A model generated the notes under the pieces. That model saw only the letters and a list, made by a program, of their open reading frames with translations, was not told the origin of the DNA and did not search any database. 64,000 nucleotides of DNA from Actinobacteria bacterium OV320 (GTDB lineage Bacteria > Actinomycetota > Actinomycetes > Streptomycetales > Streptomycetaceae). This document shows positions 20,736 to 30,114 of the stretch, piece by piece (positions within the stretch are counted from its first letter, which is position 1; every line of letters starts with the position of its first letter). The translations under genes were made by a program, and so were the position numbers. The DNA lies in the NCBI GenBank assembly GCA_001298545.1, contig LJCX01000005.1, forward strand, positions 186,001-250,000, written 5' to 3'.

Positions 20736-22382
20736 GTGGCCGAACTGCGGCTGGGACCAGTGCTGAGATATGCCGACGGCTCGACGGCGACCGTATGGGT
20801 CGAGGCGAGCCGCCCGTGCGCCACCGAGGTGCGCTGCGCGGACGGTGCGGGCGGCACCGCCCACACCTTCCAGGTGGCGGGCCACCACTACGCCCTCGTC
20901 GAGGTGACGGGCCTGACGGCGGGCACGGCCACGGGGTACGAGGTCTTCCTCGACGGCACCCGCGTGTGGCCGCTGCCCGACTCCCCCTTCCCGCCCTCGG
21001 AGATCCGCACCCCCGCCGCGGTCGGCGCCGGCGACGACGGCGACGAGGTCCGGGTGGCGTTCGGCTCCTGCCGCTGGGCGGCGCCCCCGGCCGGCGGGCA
21101 CGACCCCGTGGGACCCGACGCCCTGGACAGCCTGGCGGCGCGTATCGCCGCCGATCCGGCGGCCATACGGCCCGACGTACTGCTGCTGTTGGGCGACCAG
21201 GTCTACGCCGACGAGGTCTCCGACGCGACCCGGGAGCGGATCGCCGCCCGCCGCGGCCTCACCGACGCGCCGGGTGCCGAGGTCGCGGACTACGAGGAGT
21301 ACACCTGGCTCTACTACGAGTCCTGGCTCGACCCCGAGGTGCGCTGGCTGCTGTCCACCGTGCCCAGCTGCATGGTCTTCGACGACCATGACGTCATCGA
21401 CGACTGGAACACCTCCGCCTCCTGGCTGGCCGACATGCGGGCCACCCCCTGGTGGCGTGAGCGGCTGCTGAGCGGCCTGATGTCGTACTGGGTGCACCAG
21501 CACCTCGGGAACCTCTCCCCGGCCGAGCTGGCCACCGACCCGCTCTACGCCGCCGTACGCGAGGCCCCCGACGCCACCGACGCAGTGCGTGCCTTCGCCT
21601 GCCGTGCCGACGCGGACCCGGCGTCCGTGCGATGGAGCTACCGGCGCGACTTCGGGCGCGTGCGGCTGCTGATGGTCGACAGCCGTGCGGCGCGGGTCCT
21701 CGACGAGGACGGGCGCTCGATGCTCCACCCGGGCGAGTGGACCTGGCTGCGCGAACAGACCCTCGACGGTCCGGGCTCCTACGACCACCTCCTGATCGGC
21801 ACCTCGCTGCCCTGGCTGCTGCCGCACCTGGTGCACGACGCCGAGGAGTGGGACGCGGCGCTGTGCCGGGGCGAACGCGGGGCGCGCTGGGCCCGCATCG
21901 GGGAGAAGGTGCGGCGCGGGGCGGATCTGGAGCACTGGGCGGCCTTCCCCGAGTCGTTCGCCGCGCTGGCGGAGCTGATCGCCGAGACGGGGACGGGGGC
22001 AGGGGCGCCGGCGAGTGTGCTCGTGCTCTCCGGGGACGTGCACCACGCGTACGTGGCGGAGCCGTACTGGCACGAGGGCGGCGGCCCCGACGCGCGGGTG
22101 CTCCAGCTCACCTGCTCCCCGGTGCACAACTCCGTCCCCGCGTCGATCCGGGTGGGCTTCCGCTTCGGCTGGAGCGCCGTCGCCCGGGCGCTCGGCCGCC
22201 GCCTGCGTCGGCACGGCCGCCGTCCCCGGCCGCCCGTCGGCTGGCGCAAGAAGGGCGGGCCGTGGTTCGGCAACCAGCTCATGTTCCTCACCCTGCGCGG
22301 GCGTTCGGCCCGGCTGCGGCTGGAGCAGGCCGGCGGTGACGGATCGCTGACGACGGTGCAGGAGTCCGACCTGACTCCCTGA
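20736..22382 (+). CDS. PhoD-like alkaline phosphatase / phosphodiesterase
   Basis: Metallophosphoesterase of 548 aa. A short N-terminal fibronectin-like domain (residues 1-90) is followed by the PhoD core: LLLLGDQVYADE (metal ligands D and Y-region), FDDHDVIDDWN with the conserved H-D, a central Tat-free catalytic region, and LVLSGDVHHAYVAE as the last metal-binding element. No signal peptide is visible, so it may be cytoplasmic, unlike the Tat-exported PhoD. The GTG at 20736 follows GGAGGAGGG. The exact substrate (phosphodiester or monoester) cannot be set from sequence. Confidence 0.87.
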   Translation: MAELRLGPVLRYADGSTATVWVEASRPCATEVRCADGAGGTAHTFQVAGHHYALVEVTGLTAGTATGYEVFLDGTRVWPLPDSPFPPSEIRTPAAVGAGDDGDEVRVAFGSCRWAAPPAGGHDPVGPDALDSLAARIAADPAAIRPDVLLLLGDQVYADEVSDATRERIAARRGLTDAPGAEVADYEEYTWLYYESWLDPEVRWLLSTVPSCMVFDDHDVIDDWNTSASWLADMRATPWWRERLLSGLMSYWVHQHLGNLSPAELATDPLYAAVREAPDATDAVRAFACRADADPASVRWSYRRDFGRVRLLMVDSRAARVLDEDGRSMLHPGEWTWLREQTLDGPGSYDHLLIGTSLPWLLPHLVHDAEEWDAALCRGERGARWARIGEKVRRGADLEHWAAFPESFAALAELIAETGTGAGAPASVLVLSGDVHHAYVAEPYWHEGGGPDARVLQLTCSPVHNSVPASIRVGFRFGWSAVARALGRRLRRHGRRPRPPVGWRKKGGPWFGNQLMFLTLRGRSARLRLEQAGGDGSLTTVQESDLTP

Positions 22383-22475
22383 GGACTCCTCGGGACTCCT
22401 GAGGACTCCTCGGGACTCCTCGGGGCTCCTCGGGACTCCTGAGGACTCCTGAGGACTCCTCGGGACTCCCCGAGG
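22380..22475. repeat. Imperfect tandem 10-bp repeat (gactcctcgg / gactcctgag)
   Basis: About nine copies of a decamer alternating gactcctcgg and gactcctgag begin at the PhoD stop codon and fill the next ~95 bp. The units are unspaced and too short for CRISPR. Paired copies could fold into alternative hairpins that terminate transcription. Confidence 0.9.
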
Positions 22476-22620
22476 CGCGACAACCGGGACAACCGGGGCA
22501 CCTGGGGCCCGCGTTGGCTTCCGTGACGGCCGACGGCATGATGATGCGGACCGTCCGCTTCCACCGCGGTCCCGTGGACGGTCCGCTCCATCGCGCCCCA
22601 CACGCCCGGGAGTCACCCTC

Positions 22621-24669
22621 TTGCCCTCAGTGAACGCAGCCCAAGCCGGCGTCGGAGAGCCCGCACCGGACGCGAACGCGACACCGTCGGTCACCGTTTC
22701 CGTCGCCCTCGTCGGCGCCGGGCCGCGCGGCACCAGCGTCCTGGAACGCCTCTGCGCCTCCGCACCCGACCTTCTTCCGCCCGGGGCGCGACTCACCGTC
22801 CACGTCGTCGATCCCGCCCCGCCGGGACCGGGTCGCGTGTGGCGCACCGCGCAGTCGCGGGAGTTGCTGATGAACACCGTGGCCTCGCAGGTGACCCTGT
22901 TCACCGACGACAGCGTGGACTGCGCGGGACCGATCCGTCCGGGTCCGAGTCTGCACGCGTGGGCGGCCGGCGAGCTGGGCCCGGACGAGTACCCGACGCG
23001 CGCGCACTACGGCCGCTACCTGGAGTGGGTGTTCGCCCGGACCGTGCGCCAGGCCCCGCCGTCGGTGCGCGTCGAGACGCACGCGGCCCGCGCGGTCCGG
23101 CTCGACGACGCCGCCGACGGCCGCCAGGTCCTCACCCTGGACGACGGCCGGATCCTGCTCGGCCTGTCCGCCGTCGTCCTCGCCCAGGGGCATCTGCCGG
23201 TGGTCGCCGACACCGCCCAGCGGCGCCACACCGCCTACGCCCGACAGCACGGCCTGCGGCATGTTCCGCCCGCCAACCCGGCCGACGTCGACCTCGCCGC
23301 GCTCGCCCCCGGCGAACCGGTGCTGCTGCGCGGTCTCGGCCTGAACTTCTTCGACCACCTGGCCCTGCTGACCACCGGCCGGGGCGGCCGCTTCGTCCCC
23401 GCCCACGCCCACGCCGGCACCGATGTCGGCACCGGGCGGGCGGCCCTGCGCTATCTGCCCTCCGGTCATGAGCCGCGGCTGTACGCGGGTTCCCGGCGCG
23501 GCATCCCGTACCAGGCCCGTGGCGACAACGCGAAGGGGCCGTACGGCCGTCACCGCCCGCTCGTGCTGACCCCGGAGGTGATCGCGGGCTTCCGCAAGCG
23601 CGCGGACTCCGGTGAGGCGCCCGACTTCCTGGCCGAGATATGGCCGTTGGTGGCGAAGGAGGTGGAGACGGTCTACTACGCGGCCCTGCTGCGGGAGCCG
23701 GCGCGGCCGGACTCAGCGGCGAGTTTCGTGCGGGAGTTCTCGGCCGTCCCGCACCGCGACGCCCGGGAGGCCGTGCTGCTCGACGGGTTCGGGATACCGC
23801 GGGCCGACCGCTGGAGCTGGGACCGGATCTCCCGGCCGTACACGGGACGGCGGTTCGCACATCCGGGGCAGTGGCGGGACTGGCTGCTCGGCCATCTGCG
23901 CAGGGACGCGGAGGACGCCGCCCGGGGCAATGTGGACGGTCCCGTGAAGGCGGCCCTGGACGTCCTGCGCGACCTGCGCAACGAGCTGCGGCTGGTCGTC
24001 GACCACGCCGGTCTGACCGGCGCCTCCCGCCGGGACCACCTGGACCGCTGGTACACCCCGCTCAACGCGTTCCTGTCCATCGGCCCGCCGCGCCGGCGCG
24101 TAGAGGAACTGGCCGCTCTGGTGGAGGCGGGGGTGGTGGAGGTGCTCGGGCCCCGGCTGGAGGTGCGGGAGGAGGACGGGGCCTGGCGGGCACACGCGCC
24201 GGAGGTGCCGGGGTCGGCCGTCCGGGTGACGACCCTCGTCGAGGCGCGGCTTCCGGAACCGGATGTGCGACGCACCGCCGACGGCCTGCTGGCGCGGCTG
24301 CTGAGGACCGGGCAGTGCCGTCCCCACACGGTGGACGGATATGTGACCGGAGGTCTGGACGTGACCCCGCGCCCGTACCATCTGATAGACCGTCAAGGAA
24401 GGCCGCACGCAAGGAGGTTGGCCTTCGGAGTGCCTACGGAGGGCGTGCACTGGGTCACTGCGGCAGGCGCCCGCCCCGGGGTGGACTCGGTCACACTTTC
24501 GGACGCGGACGCGGTGGCGAGAGCCGCTCTGCGCACGGCGGTCAGGGAGCTCGGACCCGGGGCGGAACCCCAGGCGGAGCCCCGGACGGAACCGCAAGCG
24601 GAAGGCCGGGCGGAACCCCGGACGGAACTCGGACCGTGGCTAGAAGTTGAACTTGCAAGCATCGATTAG
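22621..24669 (+). CDS. FAD/NAD(P)-binding domain protein (NAD_binding_9 type)
   Basis: Flavoprotein-like enzyme of 682 aa. The N-terminal dinucleotide fold is visible in VALVGAGPRGTSVLERL (residues 30-46; G-x-G-P-R-G is typical of the PF13454 family), with LTVHVVDPAPPGPG as the second strand. A later region has LSAVVLAQGHLP, another nucleotide-fold strand. The remaining ~350 residues are family-specific. The extreme C-terminus carries acidic PQAEPRTEPQAE repeats. Family members are often near siderophore or amine-modification genes, but none is here, so the substrate is unknown. TTG 22621 follows GGGAG; GTG 22630 is an alternative start. Confidence 0.83.
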   Translation: MPSVNAAQAGVGEPAPDANATPSVTVSVALVGAGPRGTSVLERLCASAPDLLPPGARLTVHVVDPAPPGPGRVWRTAQSRELLMNTVASQVTLFTDDSVDCAGPIRPGPSLHAWAAGELGPDEYPTRAHYGRYLEWVFARTVRQAPPSVRVETHAARAVRLDDAADGRQVLTLDDGRILLGLSAVVLAQGHLPVVADTAQRRHTAYARQHGLRHVPPANPADVDLAALAPGEPVLLRGLGLNFFDHLALLTTGRGGRFVPAHAHAGTDVGTGRAALRYLPSGHEPRLYAGSRRGIPYQARGDNAKGPYGRHRPLVLTPEVIAGFRKRADSGEAPDFLAEIWPLVAKEVETVYYAALLREPARPDSAASFVREFSAVPHRDAREAVLLDGFGIPRADRWSWDRISRPYTGRRFAHPGQWRDWLLGHLRRDAEDAARGNVDGPVKAALDVLRDLRNELRLVVDHAGLTGASRRDHLDRWYTPLNAFLSIGPPRRRVEELAALVEAGVVEVLGPRLEVREEDGAWRAHAPEVPGSAVRVTTLVEARLPEPDVRRTADGLLARLLRTGQCRPHTVDGYVTGGLDVTPRPYHLIDRQGRPHARRLAFGVPTEGVHWVTAAGARPGVDSVTLSDADAVARAALRTAVRELGPGAEPQAEPRTEPQAEGRAEPRTELGPWLEVELASID

Positions 24670-24769
24670 CTGCGCCTAACGTGTGTCGCTCATTCGGTAC
24701 CGCCGCCCCCACCCGGTCCTTCCCCCATCCGGGACCGGTCCGACCGACACCGAAGGAGCACCCCCCACC

Positions 24770-25225
24770 ATGTCCGCTCGCCTCAACACCGCACAGCCCT
24801 ACGCTGTCGGCCTCTTCCGCATCGTCGTAGGCCTGCTCTTCGCCTGCCACGGCGCGGCCTCGCTCTTCGGCGTCCTCGGCGGCGCCGCGGGCACCGACGG
24901 CGGCACGCTCGACTCCGGCACCTGGCCCGGCTGGTACGCCGCCGTCATCCAACTGGTCTGCGGCAGCCTGGTGCTGCTCGGCCTCGGCACCCGGGCCGCC
25001 GCATTCCTGGCCTCGGGCTCCATGGCGTACGCCTACTTCGACGTGCACCAGCCGAGCGCCCTGTGGCCGATCCAGAACGGCGGCGAGGCCTCCGCGATGT
25101 TCTGCTGGGCCTTCCTGCTGCTGGTGTTCACCGGCTCCGGCGCCCTCGGCCTCGACCGCCTGTTCGCCCGCCGCCCGGCCATGGAGCGGGAGCCCGCGGC
25201 GCGCAAGGCCACGGTTTCCGCCTGA
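24770..25225 (+). CDS. DoxX family membrane protein
   Basis: Four-helix integral membrane protein of 151 aa with the DoxX pattern: PYAVGLFRIVVGLLFACHGAASLFG in helix 1, then WYAAVIQLVCGSLVLLGLG, and a third helix with a conserved AYFDVHQP loop. Many members sit near thiol-redox partners; here it is alone. GAAGGAG lies before the ATG at 24770. Function is not certain. Confidence 0.85.
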   Translation: MSARLNTAQPYAVGLFRIVVGLLFACHGAASLFGVLGGAAGTDGGTLDSGTWPGWYAAVIQLVCGSLVLLGLGTRAAAFLASGSMAYAYFDVHQPSALWPIQNGGEASAMFCWAFLLLVFTGSGALGLDRLFARRPAMEREPAARKATVSA

Positions 25226-25486
25226 CCCGGTTGCGACGACACCGTGATCCGCGGTCATCCGGGCCCCCACGGCGCCCGGATGACCGCGGATCAGCACGTG
25301 GCCGGCCTCGGATCAGCGCGTGGTGGACGCTCTCGGTGAACGTCCTGCACCGAACACATGAGCCCCCCGTGAATCCACTGTCACACCCCGGGCGTACGCT
25401 GTATGGCTGTCATTGGCCGCACCTGCCGCTCCCCCGCGACACAGCGGCACGGTCGGCCGTCACGGGGGAGACACGGGGAGTCAGTG

Positions 25487-26101
25487 GTGTTCGAAAGTGT
25501 GGGGGCTTTGCTCGGCAGCCCATGGATCTACGCGGTGGTGGGCCTGTCGGTCCTCCTTGACGTGTTCCTGCCGGTGCTGCCCAGCGGAGTGCTCGTCATC
25601 ACGGCGGCCACCGCCGCGGCGGCGGGCTCGGGTGCGGCGACCGGTCAGGTACCGCACGACGTACCGGACATCATGGTTCTGATCCTCTCCGCGACGACCG
25701 CCTCGGTGCTGGGCGACCTGGTGGCCTACCGGCTGGCCTGGCGCGGCGGTGAGCGCCTGGACCGGGCGATCTCCCGCTCCCGGCGGCTGACCACCGCGCA
25801 GGAACGTCTCGGCGAGGCGCTGGCCCGGGGCGGCGGCGCACTGGTCGTGCTGGCCCGTTTCGCCCCCGCCGGCCGCTCCGTCGTCTCGCTCATCGCGGGC
25901 GCCGCCCATCGCCGTCCCCGCGAGTTCCTCCCCTGGTCCGCCCTGGCCGGCCTCTCCTGGGCGGGCTACAGCGCCGCCCTGGGCTACTTCGGCGCGCACT
26001 GGCTGGGCACGACGTGGCTGGCGACGGGGGTGTCGGTGCTCGCGCTGTTCGGCGCGGGGGCCGGTGCGGCGTACGTCATGCGACGGCAGCCGGCGGCGTA
26101 G
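25487..26101 (+). CDS. DedA / SNARE-associated family membrane protein
   Basis: Membrane protein of 204 aa of the DedA/VTT family, a probable lipid or small-molecule flippase or transporter. Visible parts are the N-terminal re-entrant segment VVGLSVLLDVFLPVLPSGVLVI, LVAYRLAWRGGERL, and the family's FAPAGRSVVSLIAGAAHR, with R in the re-entrant loop. The GTG at 25487 fits GGGGAG at 6 nt better than the GTG at 25484. The gene is monocistronic. Confidence 0.85.
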   Translation: MFESVGALLGSPWIYAVVGLSVLLDVFLPVLPSGVLVITAATAAAAGSGAATGQVPHDVPDIMVLILSATTASVLGDLVAYRLAWRGGERLDRAISRSRRLTTAQERLGEALARGGGALVVLARFAPAGRSVVSLIAGAAHRRPREFLPWSALAGLSWAGYSAALGYFGAHWLGTTWLATGVSVLALFGAGAGAAYVMRRQPAA

Positions 26102-26154
26102 CGCGCCACCGGCCGGGCCCGACGCGGGCTGTGCGGCTGCGTGCCCCACGTGCG

Positions 26155-26400
26155 CTACGCGCCCTGGGCGCGCGCTGCCGCGCCGCGGCCGGCTCCGCGC
26201 ACCTCCAGCCCGTCCAGCAACTCCGCCGTGGCCGCGGCGATGACCTCGACCGCTCGCTCGAACACCTCCCGGTTGTGCTCGGCCGGCGCCCGGAAACCGG
26301 ACACCTTACGGACGTACTGAAGGGCTGCGGCGCGCACATCGTCCTCCGTCGCCTTCTCGGGCAGGGCGGGGGGACGCAGCGTCTTGATGCTCCGGCACAT
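26155..26400 (-). CDS. DUF2277 family protein
   Basis: Small protein of 81 aa starting MCRSIKTLRPP, the signature N-terminus of DUF2277, followed by helices with ALQYVRKVSGFRAP. The family is conserved in many bacteria with no known function. It converges with the DedA gene, and its start is about 100 bp from the divergent reductase gene. Confidence 0.85.
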   Translation of the reverse strand: MCRSIKTLRPPALPEKATEDDVRAAALQYVRKVSGFRAPAEHNREVFERAVEVIAAATAELLDGLEVRGAGRGAAARAQGA

Positions 26401-26498
26401 GTCTCCCAGTCTCCCCCGGCACCCCGCCCTCGTGCCATGATCACCTCCGAGGCGGCCACCGCACCCGCGGGGCCGACCGACGAGAGGGACAACAGCAC

Positions 26499-27404
26499 AT
26501 GACGAAGGACATACTCAGCGTCGCCGTTCTCGGCCCCGGCGGGGTGGGCGGCCTGCTCGCGGCCCTGCTGTCCCGCGCCGGCCACCGGGTGACCTGCCTG
26601 GCCGGCGAGGAGACGGCGGCGGCCCTGCGCGCCGACGGCATCCGCGTCCACAGCACCCCGTTCGGCGACTTCACGGCCGGGGTCGCGGCGGACACCGAGC
26701 TGCGCGCACCCGTCGACGCGGTGCTGATCACCGTCAAGCACACCGCCCTGGACGCGGCGCTGGCCCGGGTCCCCGCCTCGGCTCTCGGCGCGGACACCCT
26801 CCTCGTGCCGTTCCTGAACGGCGTCGAGCACCCGGCGCTCCTGCGCGCCCGGTACGGTCCGGACCGGGTCGCCCCGGCCGTCGTCCGGGTCGAGTCGACC
26901 CGGGTCGCGCCGGGCGTGATCGAGCACGGGAGCGGCTTCGCGGAGATCGACCTGACCGGCGACGCCGTGCCGCGCCCGCGACTCGACGCGCTCGCGCGGG
27001 TGCTTCAGGCGGCCGGCCCGGCCGTCCGCGTCCTGCCGGACGAGACGGCCGCCCTGTGGGCGAAGATGGCCTTCCTGGCGCCGTTCGCCCTGCTCACCAC
27101 CCGGTACGGTCTGCCGCTGGGCGAGGTCCGCACCCGGCACCGCGAGGAACTGACCGCCCTGGTCGAGGAGACCGCCGCCGTCAGCCGCGCCTGCGGCGCC
27201 CCCGCCGACCCGGCCCAGGCACTCGCCCGCTACGACTCCTTCGCCCCCGGCACGAAGTCCTCGATGCAGCGCGACGCCGAGGCGGGGCGGCCCCTCGAAC
27301 TCGACGCGATCGGCGGGGGTTTGCTGCGCGCGGCCGAGCGGCACGGGGTTCCGGTGCCGGTGGCCGCACGCCTGGTACGGGAGTTGGCGGACACTACGCG
27401 GTAG
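26499..27404 (+). CDS. 2-dehydropantoate 2-reductase (ketopantoate reductase) family
   Basis: NADPH-dependent reductase of 301 aa. The Rossmann motif is VAVLGPGGVGGLLAALLSRAG (residues 7-27), with a variation of G-x-G-x-x-G. The family's catalytic Lys element is visible as WAKMAFLAPFALLT (about residues 187-200), and AVLITVKHTALDAAL matches the domain junction. The C-terminal helical domain ends with the typical EVPVAARLVREL-like helix. The likely role is reduction of 2-dehydropantoate for pantothenate synthesis. Many actinobacterial paralogues act on other substrates, so panE is not assigned. GAGAGGGAC precedes the ATG. Confidence 0.85.
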   Translation: MTKDILSVAVLGPGGVGGLLAALLSRAGHRVTCLAGEETAAALRADGIRVHSTPFGDFTAGVAADTELRAPVDAVLITVKHTALDAALARVPASALGADTLLVPFLNGVEHPALLRARYGPDRVAPAVVRVESTRVAPGVIEHGSGFAEIDLTGDAVPRPRLDALARVLQAAGPAVRVLPDETAALWAKMAFLAPFALLTTRYGLPLGEVRTRHREELTALVEETAAVSRACGAPADPAQALARYDSFAPGTKSSMQRDAEAGRPLELDAIGGGLLRAAERHGVPVPVAARLVRELADTTR

Positions 27405-27933
27405 CGGTGGCGGGCCCGGTGCGCAGGTCGACGTACCAGTCGTTGGATCTGATCGGATTCCCCTTCGGGTACTCGAAGTCGGCCTGCCCGAGCAGGGTGA
27501 ACCCGGCCTTGCGGCACACTCCGTTGGACGCGGCGTGCGCCACCTTGGGGAAGGCGTGCAGGGTCGGGTGCCCGCCTTGTCCGGCCCGCTGCCGTACGAC
27601 GTCGACGAGCGCCCGGGCCGCCGTCGCGGCGAGCCCTCTGCCCTGGAACTCGGGCAGGATCCCCCAGCCCGTCTCCCACACCGTCTCGCCCCGCCACTCG
27701 CGCTCCCAGTAGCCGATCGAGCCGACGGTCTCGCCGGTGTCCGCGAGCGTGACCCGGTACATGCGCCCGGCGAACGGCTCGACATAGCGCCGATGCCGGT
27801 CGGCGAGTTTCTCCTCGCTCTCCGGCCCGCCCAGGTGCTCCGTCATCTCGGGGCTGTTGGTCCGCCGCAGCAGCCAGAAGTCGCCCTCGGACCAAGGCAC
27901 CAACCGCACCTGTTCCACGTCCCGTTCCTTCAT
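27394..27933 (-). CDS. GNAT (RimJ/RimL-type) acetyltransferase
   Basis: Acetyltransferase of 179 aa. The GNAT core shows VGSIGYWER, then TGWGILPEFQGRGLAATAARAL with the pyrophosphate loop QGRGLA (about residues 90-107). HAFPKVAHAASNGVCRKAGFTLLG, the motif-B helix and strand, is typical of the RimJ/RimL branch. The start is taken at 27933, where an AGGGTG element lies upstream. Its 3' end overlaps the convergent reductase gene by 11 bp. Confidence 0.82.
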   Translation of the reverse strand: MKERDVEQVRLVPWSEGDFWLLRRTNSPEMTEHLGGPESEEKLADRHRRYVEPFAGRMYRVTLADTGETVGSIGYWEREWRGETVWETGWGILPEFQGRGLAATAARALVDVVRQRAGQGGHPTLHAFPKVAHAASNGVCRKAGFTLLGQADFEYPKGNPIRSNDWYVDLRTGPATATA

Positions 27934-28046
27934 GCGCGTCACCCTAGAGCCAGGGTCCGACACCGGTGGTGGCCCGCCGCCGTGCGAGGCTGCGGGGAGG
28001 AACCAGTCAGCGCCCCCACCCCGGGTGGGGAGTGGAAGGGACACCA

Positions 28047-28457
28047 GTGATCAGCCCCGCTCCGCACGGCCCACGCCCCGTGCCCCCGGTACTCGCCTAC
28101 GACGGGGACTGCGGCTTCTGCCAGGCGTCCGTCGACCGTATCCGCGACCTCGCCGCACCGGCGCTGGAAGCGGTTCCGTGGCAGTTCCTGCCCGCGGAGT
28201 CGACCGCGCCGTATCTCGAACGGCTGGACCGGGAGGTGTTGTTGCTGCACGGCGGCACGGTTCTCGCGGGCGGGGCCGACGCGCTGGCCCGCTGGCTCGG
28301 CACCTCGCCGTCCGGCGGGTACCGCACGCTCTCCGCCGTCCTGCGGCTGCCCGGCGTGCGGGGCTGCGCCCGCGTGGTCTACCGCTGGGTGTCGCGCAAC
28401 CGCCACCGCCTGCCCGGCGCCACCCCGGCGTGCGCGGTTCCGCCGCGCGGCGAGTGA
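28047..28457 (+). CDS. DCC family thiol-disulfide oxidoreductase (DUF393)
   Basis: Small thioredoxin-like protein of 136 aa with the DCC signature DGDCGFCQASVDRI (residues 16-29) and LLHGGTVLAGGADALARWL downstream. The motif's Cys-x-x-Cys would carry out thiol-disulfide exchange. GGAAGGG lies before the GTG at 28047. Its stop codon overlaps the next start (GTGA), so it is coupled to the serine hydrolase. Confidence 0.87.
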   Translation: MISPAPHGPRPVPPVLAYDGDCGFCQASVDRIRDLAAPALEAVPWQFLPAESTAPYLERLDREVLLLHGGTVLAGGADALARWLGTSPSGGYRTLSAVLRLPGVRGCARVVYRWVSRNRHRLPGATPACAVPPRGE

Positions 28458-29311
28458 GCCCCCTCGTGCGTCGTCGCGTCCCGACCTGCGTCCTCACCCA
28501 CACGGACCGGCCGGCCCTCGCCGACGGTCACGCCGTCGACCGTTACGTCGAGATCGGCTCGCTCACCAAGGTCGTCACGGGCACGGCGCTGACCCGGATG
28601 GCCGCGGCCGGGGTGCTCGCGCTGGACGACCCCGTCGAGCGGTGGCTGCCCGAAGCCCCCGCGACCGGGATCACCCTCCTGCACCTGGCCCGGCACACCT
28701 CCGGCCTCCCCCGGCTGCCGCCCGGCCGCCTCCCGCCCCGGGACCCGTACGCGGCGTTCGACCGCTCCGCGCTGCACGCGCTGCTCCCCGGCCTGGACAC
28801 GCTCGCCACCCGGCCCCCGGGCCAGGAGGAGTACTCCAACCTGGGGTACGCCGTCCTCGGCGCGGCCCTGACCGCCGCGGCCGGGACGACCTACGAGGAA
28901 CTGGTGACCGCGTACGTGCTGCGTCCGCTGGACGTCACGGAGATGACCGCCCGCCCGGTTCCGGAGCGGCGGCTGCCTGCCCCGGGCCTGTTCGGCAGAG
29001 GGCGCAGGCCGTGGACGATGGACGGCGCGATGCTCCCGGCGGGCGGGCTGTGGGCCACGCCCCGCGCGGTGGCCGACCTGGTCGTCCGGCTGCTGGTGGA
29101 GCGCCGGCTGGGGGACCCCGCGCCCACCTGGGTGACGACCGGCGCGCTGCGCTGGCACAACGGGGCGACACGCCATGCCTCGCTCTTCACCGGGGCCACG
29201 GCGGACGGCAGTTGGGTGGTCGTCCACCGCCTCAACGCCGACCCGGAGGGCACGGACCGGCTGGGCGTCGCGCTCCTCGAACGGAGCCGGACGGACACCA
29301 CGGACAGCTGA
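28454..29311 (+). CDS. Serine hydrolase (class C beta-lactamase-like), no signal peptide
   Basis: Predicted serine hydrolase of 285 aa with the penicillin-binding fold. The S-x-x-K motif is in EIGSLTKVVTG (about residues 33-43), Y-x-N in EYSNLGYAVLG, and a C-terminal H-x-G-type triad in WHNGATRHASLF. It is shorter than typical class C enzymes and lacks an N-terminal signal, so it is probably a cytoplasmic esterase or peptidase. The GTG at 28454 overlaps the stop of the DCC gene, so the two are translationally coupled. The link to thiol redox chemistry is unclear. Confidence 0.83.
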   Translation: MSPLVRRRVPTCVLTHTDRPALADGHAVDRYVEIGSLTKVVTGTALTRMAAAGVLALDDPVERWLPEAPATGITLLHLARHTSGLPRLPPGRLPPRDPYAAFDRSALHALLPGLDTLATRPPGQEEYSNLGYAVLGAALTAAAGTTYEELVTAYVLRPLDVTEMTARPVPERRLPAPGLFGRGRRPWTMDGAMLPAGGLWATPRAVADLVVRLLVERRLGDPAPTWVTTGALRWHNGATRHASLFTGATADGSWVVVHRLNADPEGTDRLGVALLERSRTDTTDS

Positions 29312-29389
29312 GACCAAATCGAACGTACGTTCACAGGAACACCCCCAAGGAGCTCGCCACCCAAATTCGAACAGGCGTACCATTGCCGC

Positions 29390-29734
29390 GTGGCTACGAC
29401 CTATGACTTTCCGAGCGACCTGCGCGCCGGTCAGGAGGAGCTGCATCAGGTCAGGGCCGAGCTGTCGGCCCTGCTGAAGCGGCTTCCCTGGTCGGTCGAG
29501 CCCCTGGACGGCTTCAGCGACGACACCGGCTGGCGCAAGACCGAGCGCCCCGCGTCCCCCGGCTGGACGGCCGACGAGCAGGCCGAGGTGGAGAAGCTCC
29601 GGCAGCGGGAGCACGAGCTCGCGGTCTTCGTGACCTGCCACCGCTTCTGGGCGGAGGTCGCGGTCCCGGACCGGGTGGCGGCCCGCATGAGCCTCAAGCA
29701 CACGCACGCGACCCCACCGGGGCACGGCGACTAG
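29390..29734 (+). CDS. Conserved actinobacterial hypothetical protein
   Basis: Small acidic-basic helical protein of 114 aa starting at a GTG. Residues 12-30 form an amphipathic helix (AGQEELHQVRAELSALLKRL), and TADEQAEVEKLRQREHELAVFV near 60-82 looks coiled-coil-like. There is no signal or membrane segment and no recognised domain. Between it and the tRNA is a short gap. The family seems conserved in streptomycetes, from memory only. Confidence 0.7.
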   Translation: MATTYDFPSDLRAGQEELHQVRAELSALLKRLPWSVEPLDGFSDDTGWRKTERPASPGWTADEQAEVEKLRQREHELAVFVTCHRFWAEVAVPDRVAARMSLKHTHATPPGHGD

Positions 29735-29840
29735 AACCCGCCTGCGCCGCCCGCTCCCGGGACGCCCGCGCCCGGACCACGCGTGACTCGCGGGACACCC
29801 GCGCGACACGCGACAGGGAACACGCGACACGGGACATGCG

Positions 29841-29872
29841 AAAGGGCCCCCGGATCTCTCCGGAGGCCCTTT
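29841..29872 (-). terminator. Terminator downstream of tRNA-Val
   Basis: An inverted repeat with arms aaagggcc and ggcccttt, extended by an inner ccgga/tccgg pairing, lies just after the tRNA 3' end on the minus strand. The arm ends in a short T-run. Confidence 0.8.
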
Positions 29873-29880
29873 CGCTCACC

Positions 29881-29955
<75 letters not shown>

Positions 29956-30114
29956 GGGACGAGTCGACAGCCTACATTGCCCGGGGCCGTGCCCCGCAAA
30001 CCCGTATCCGGGGGTTAGCCCCACCCCGGATCCGGGAGCGTGCCGGATCCTCCCGAGGGCGGCGGCTCCCTAGTGTCGTCAGGGCAACGACAGGCAGCCC
30101 AGGGGTAGATCACC

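Noticed and set aside
22380..22475. Possible CRISPR array
   Set aside because: Repeat units are 10 bp, contiguous and without spacers; no cas gene is present.
19890..22904. Very long open frame on the minus strand opposite the HNH and PhoD genes
   Set aside because: It runs antisense to three well-supported genes, is rich in Arg, Gly and Pro as expected for a shadow of GC-rich codons, and has no recognisable domain or ribosome binding site.
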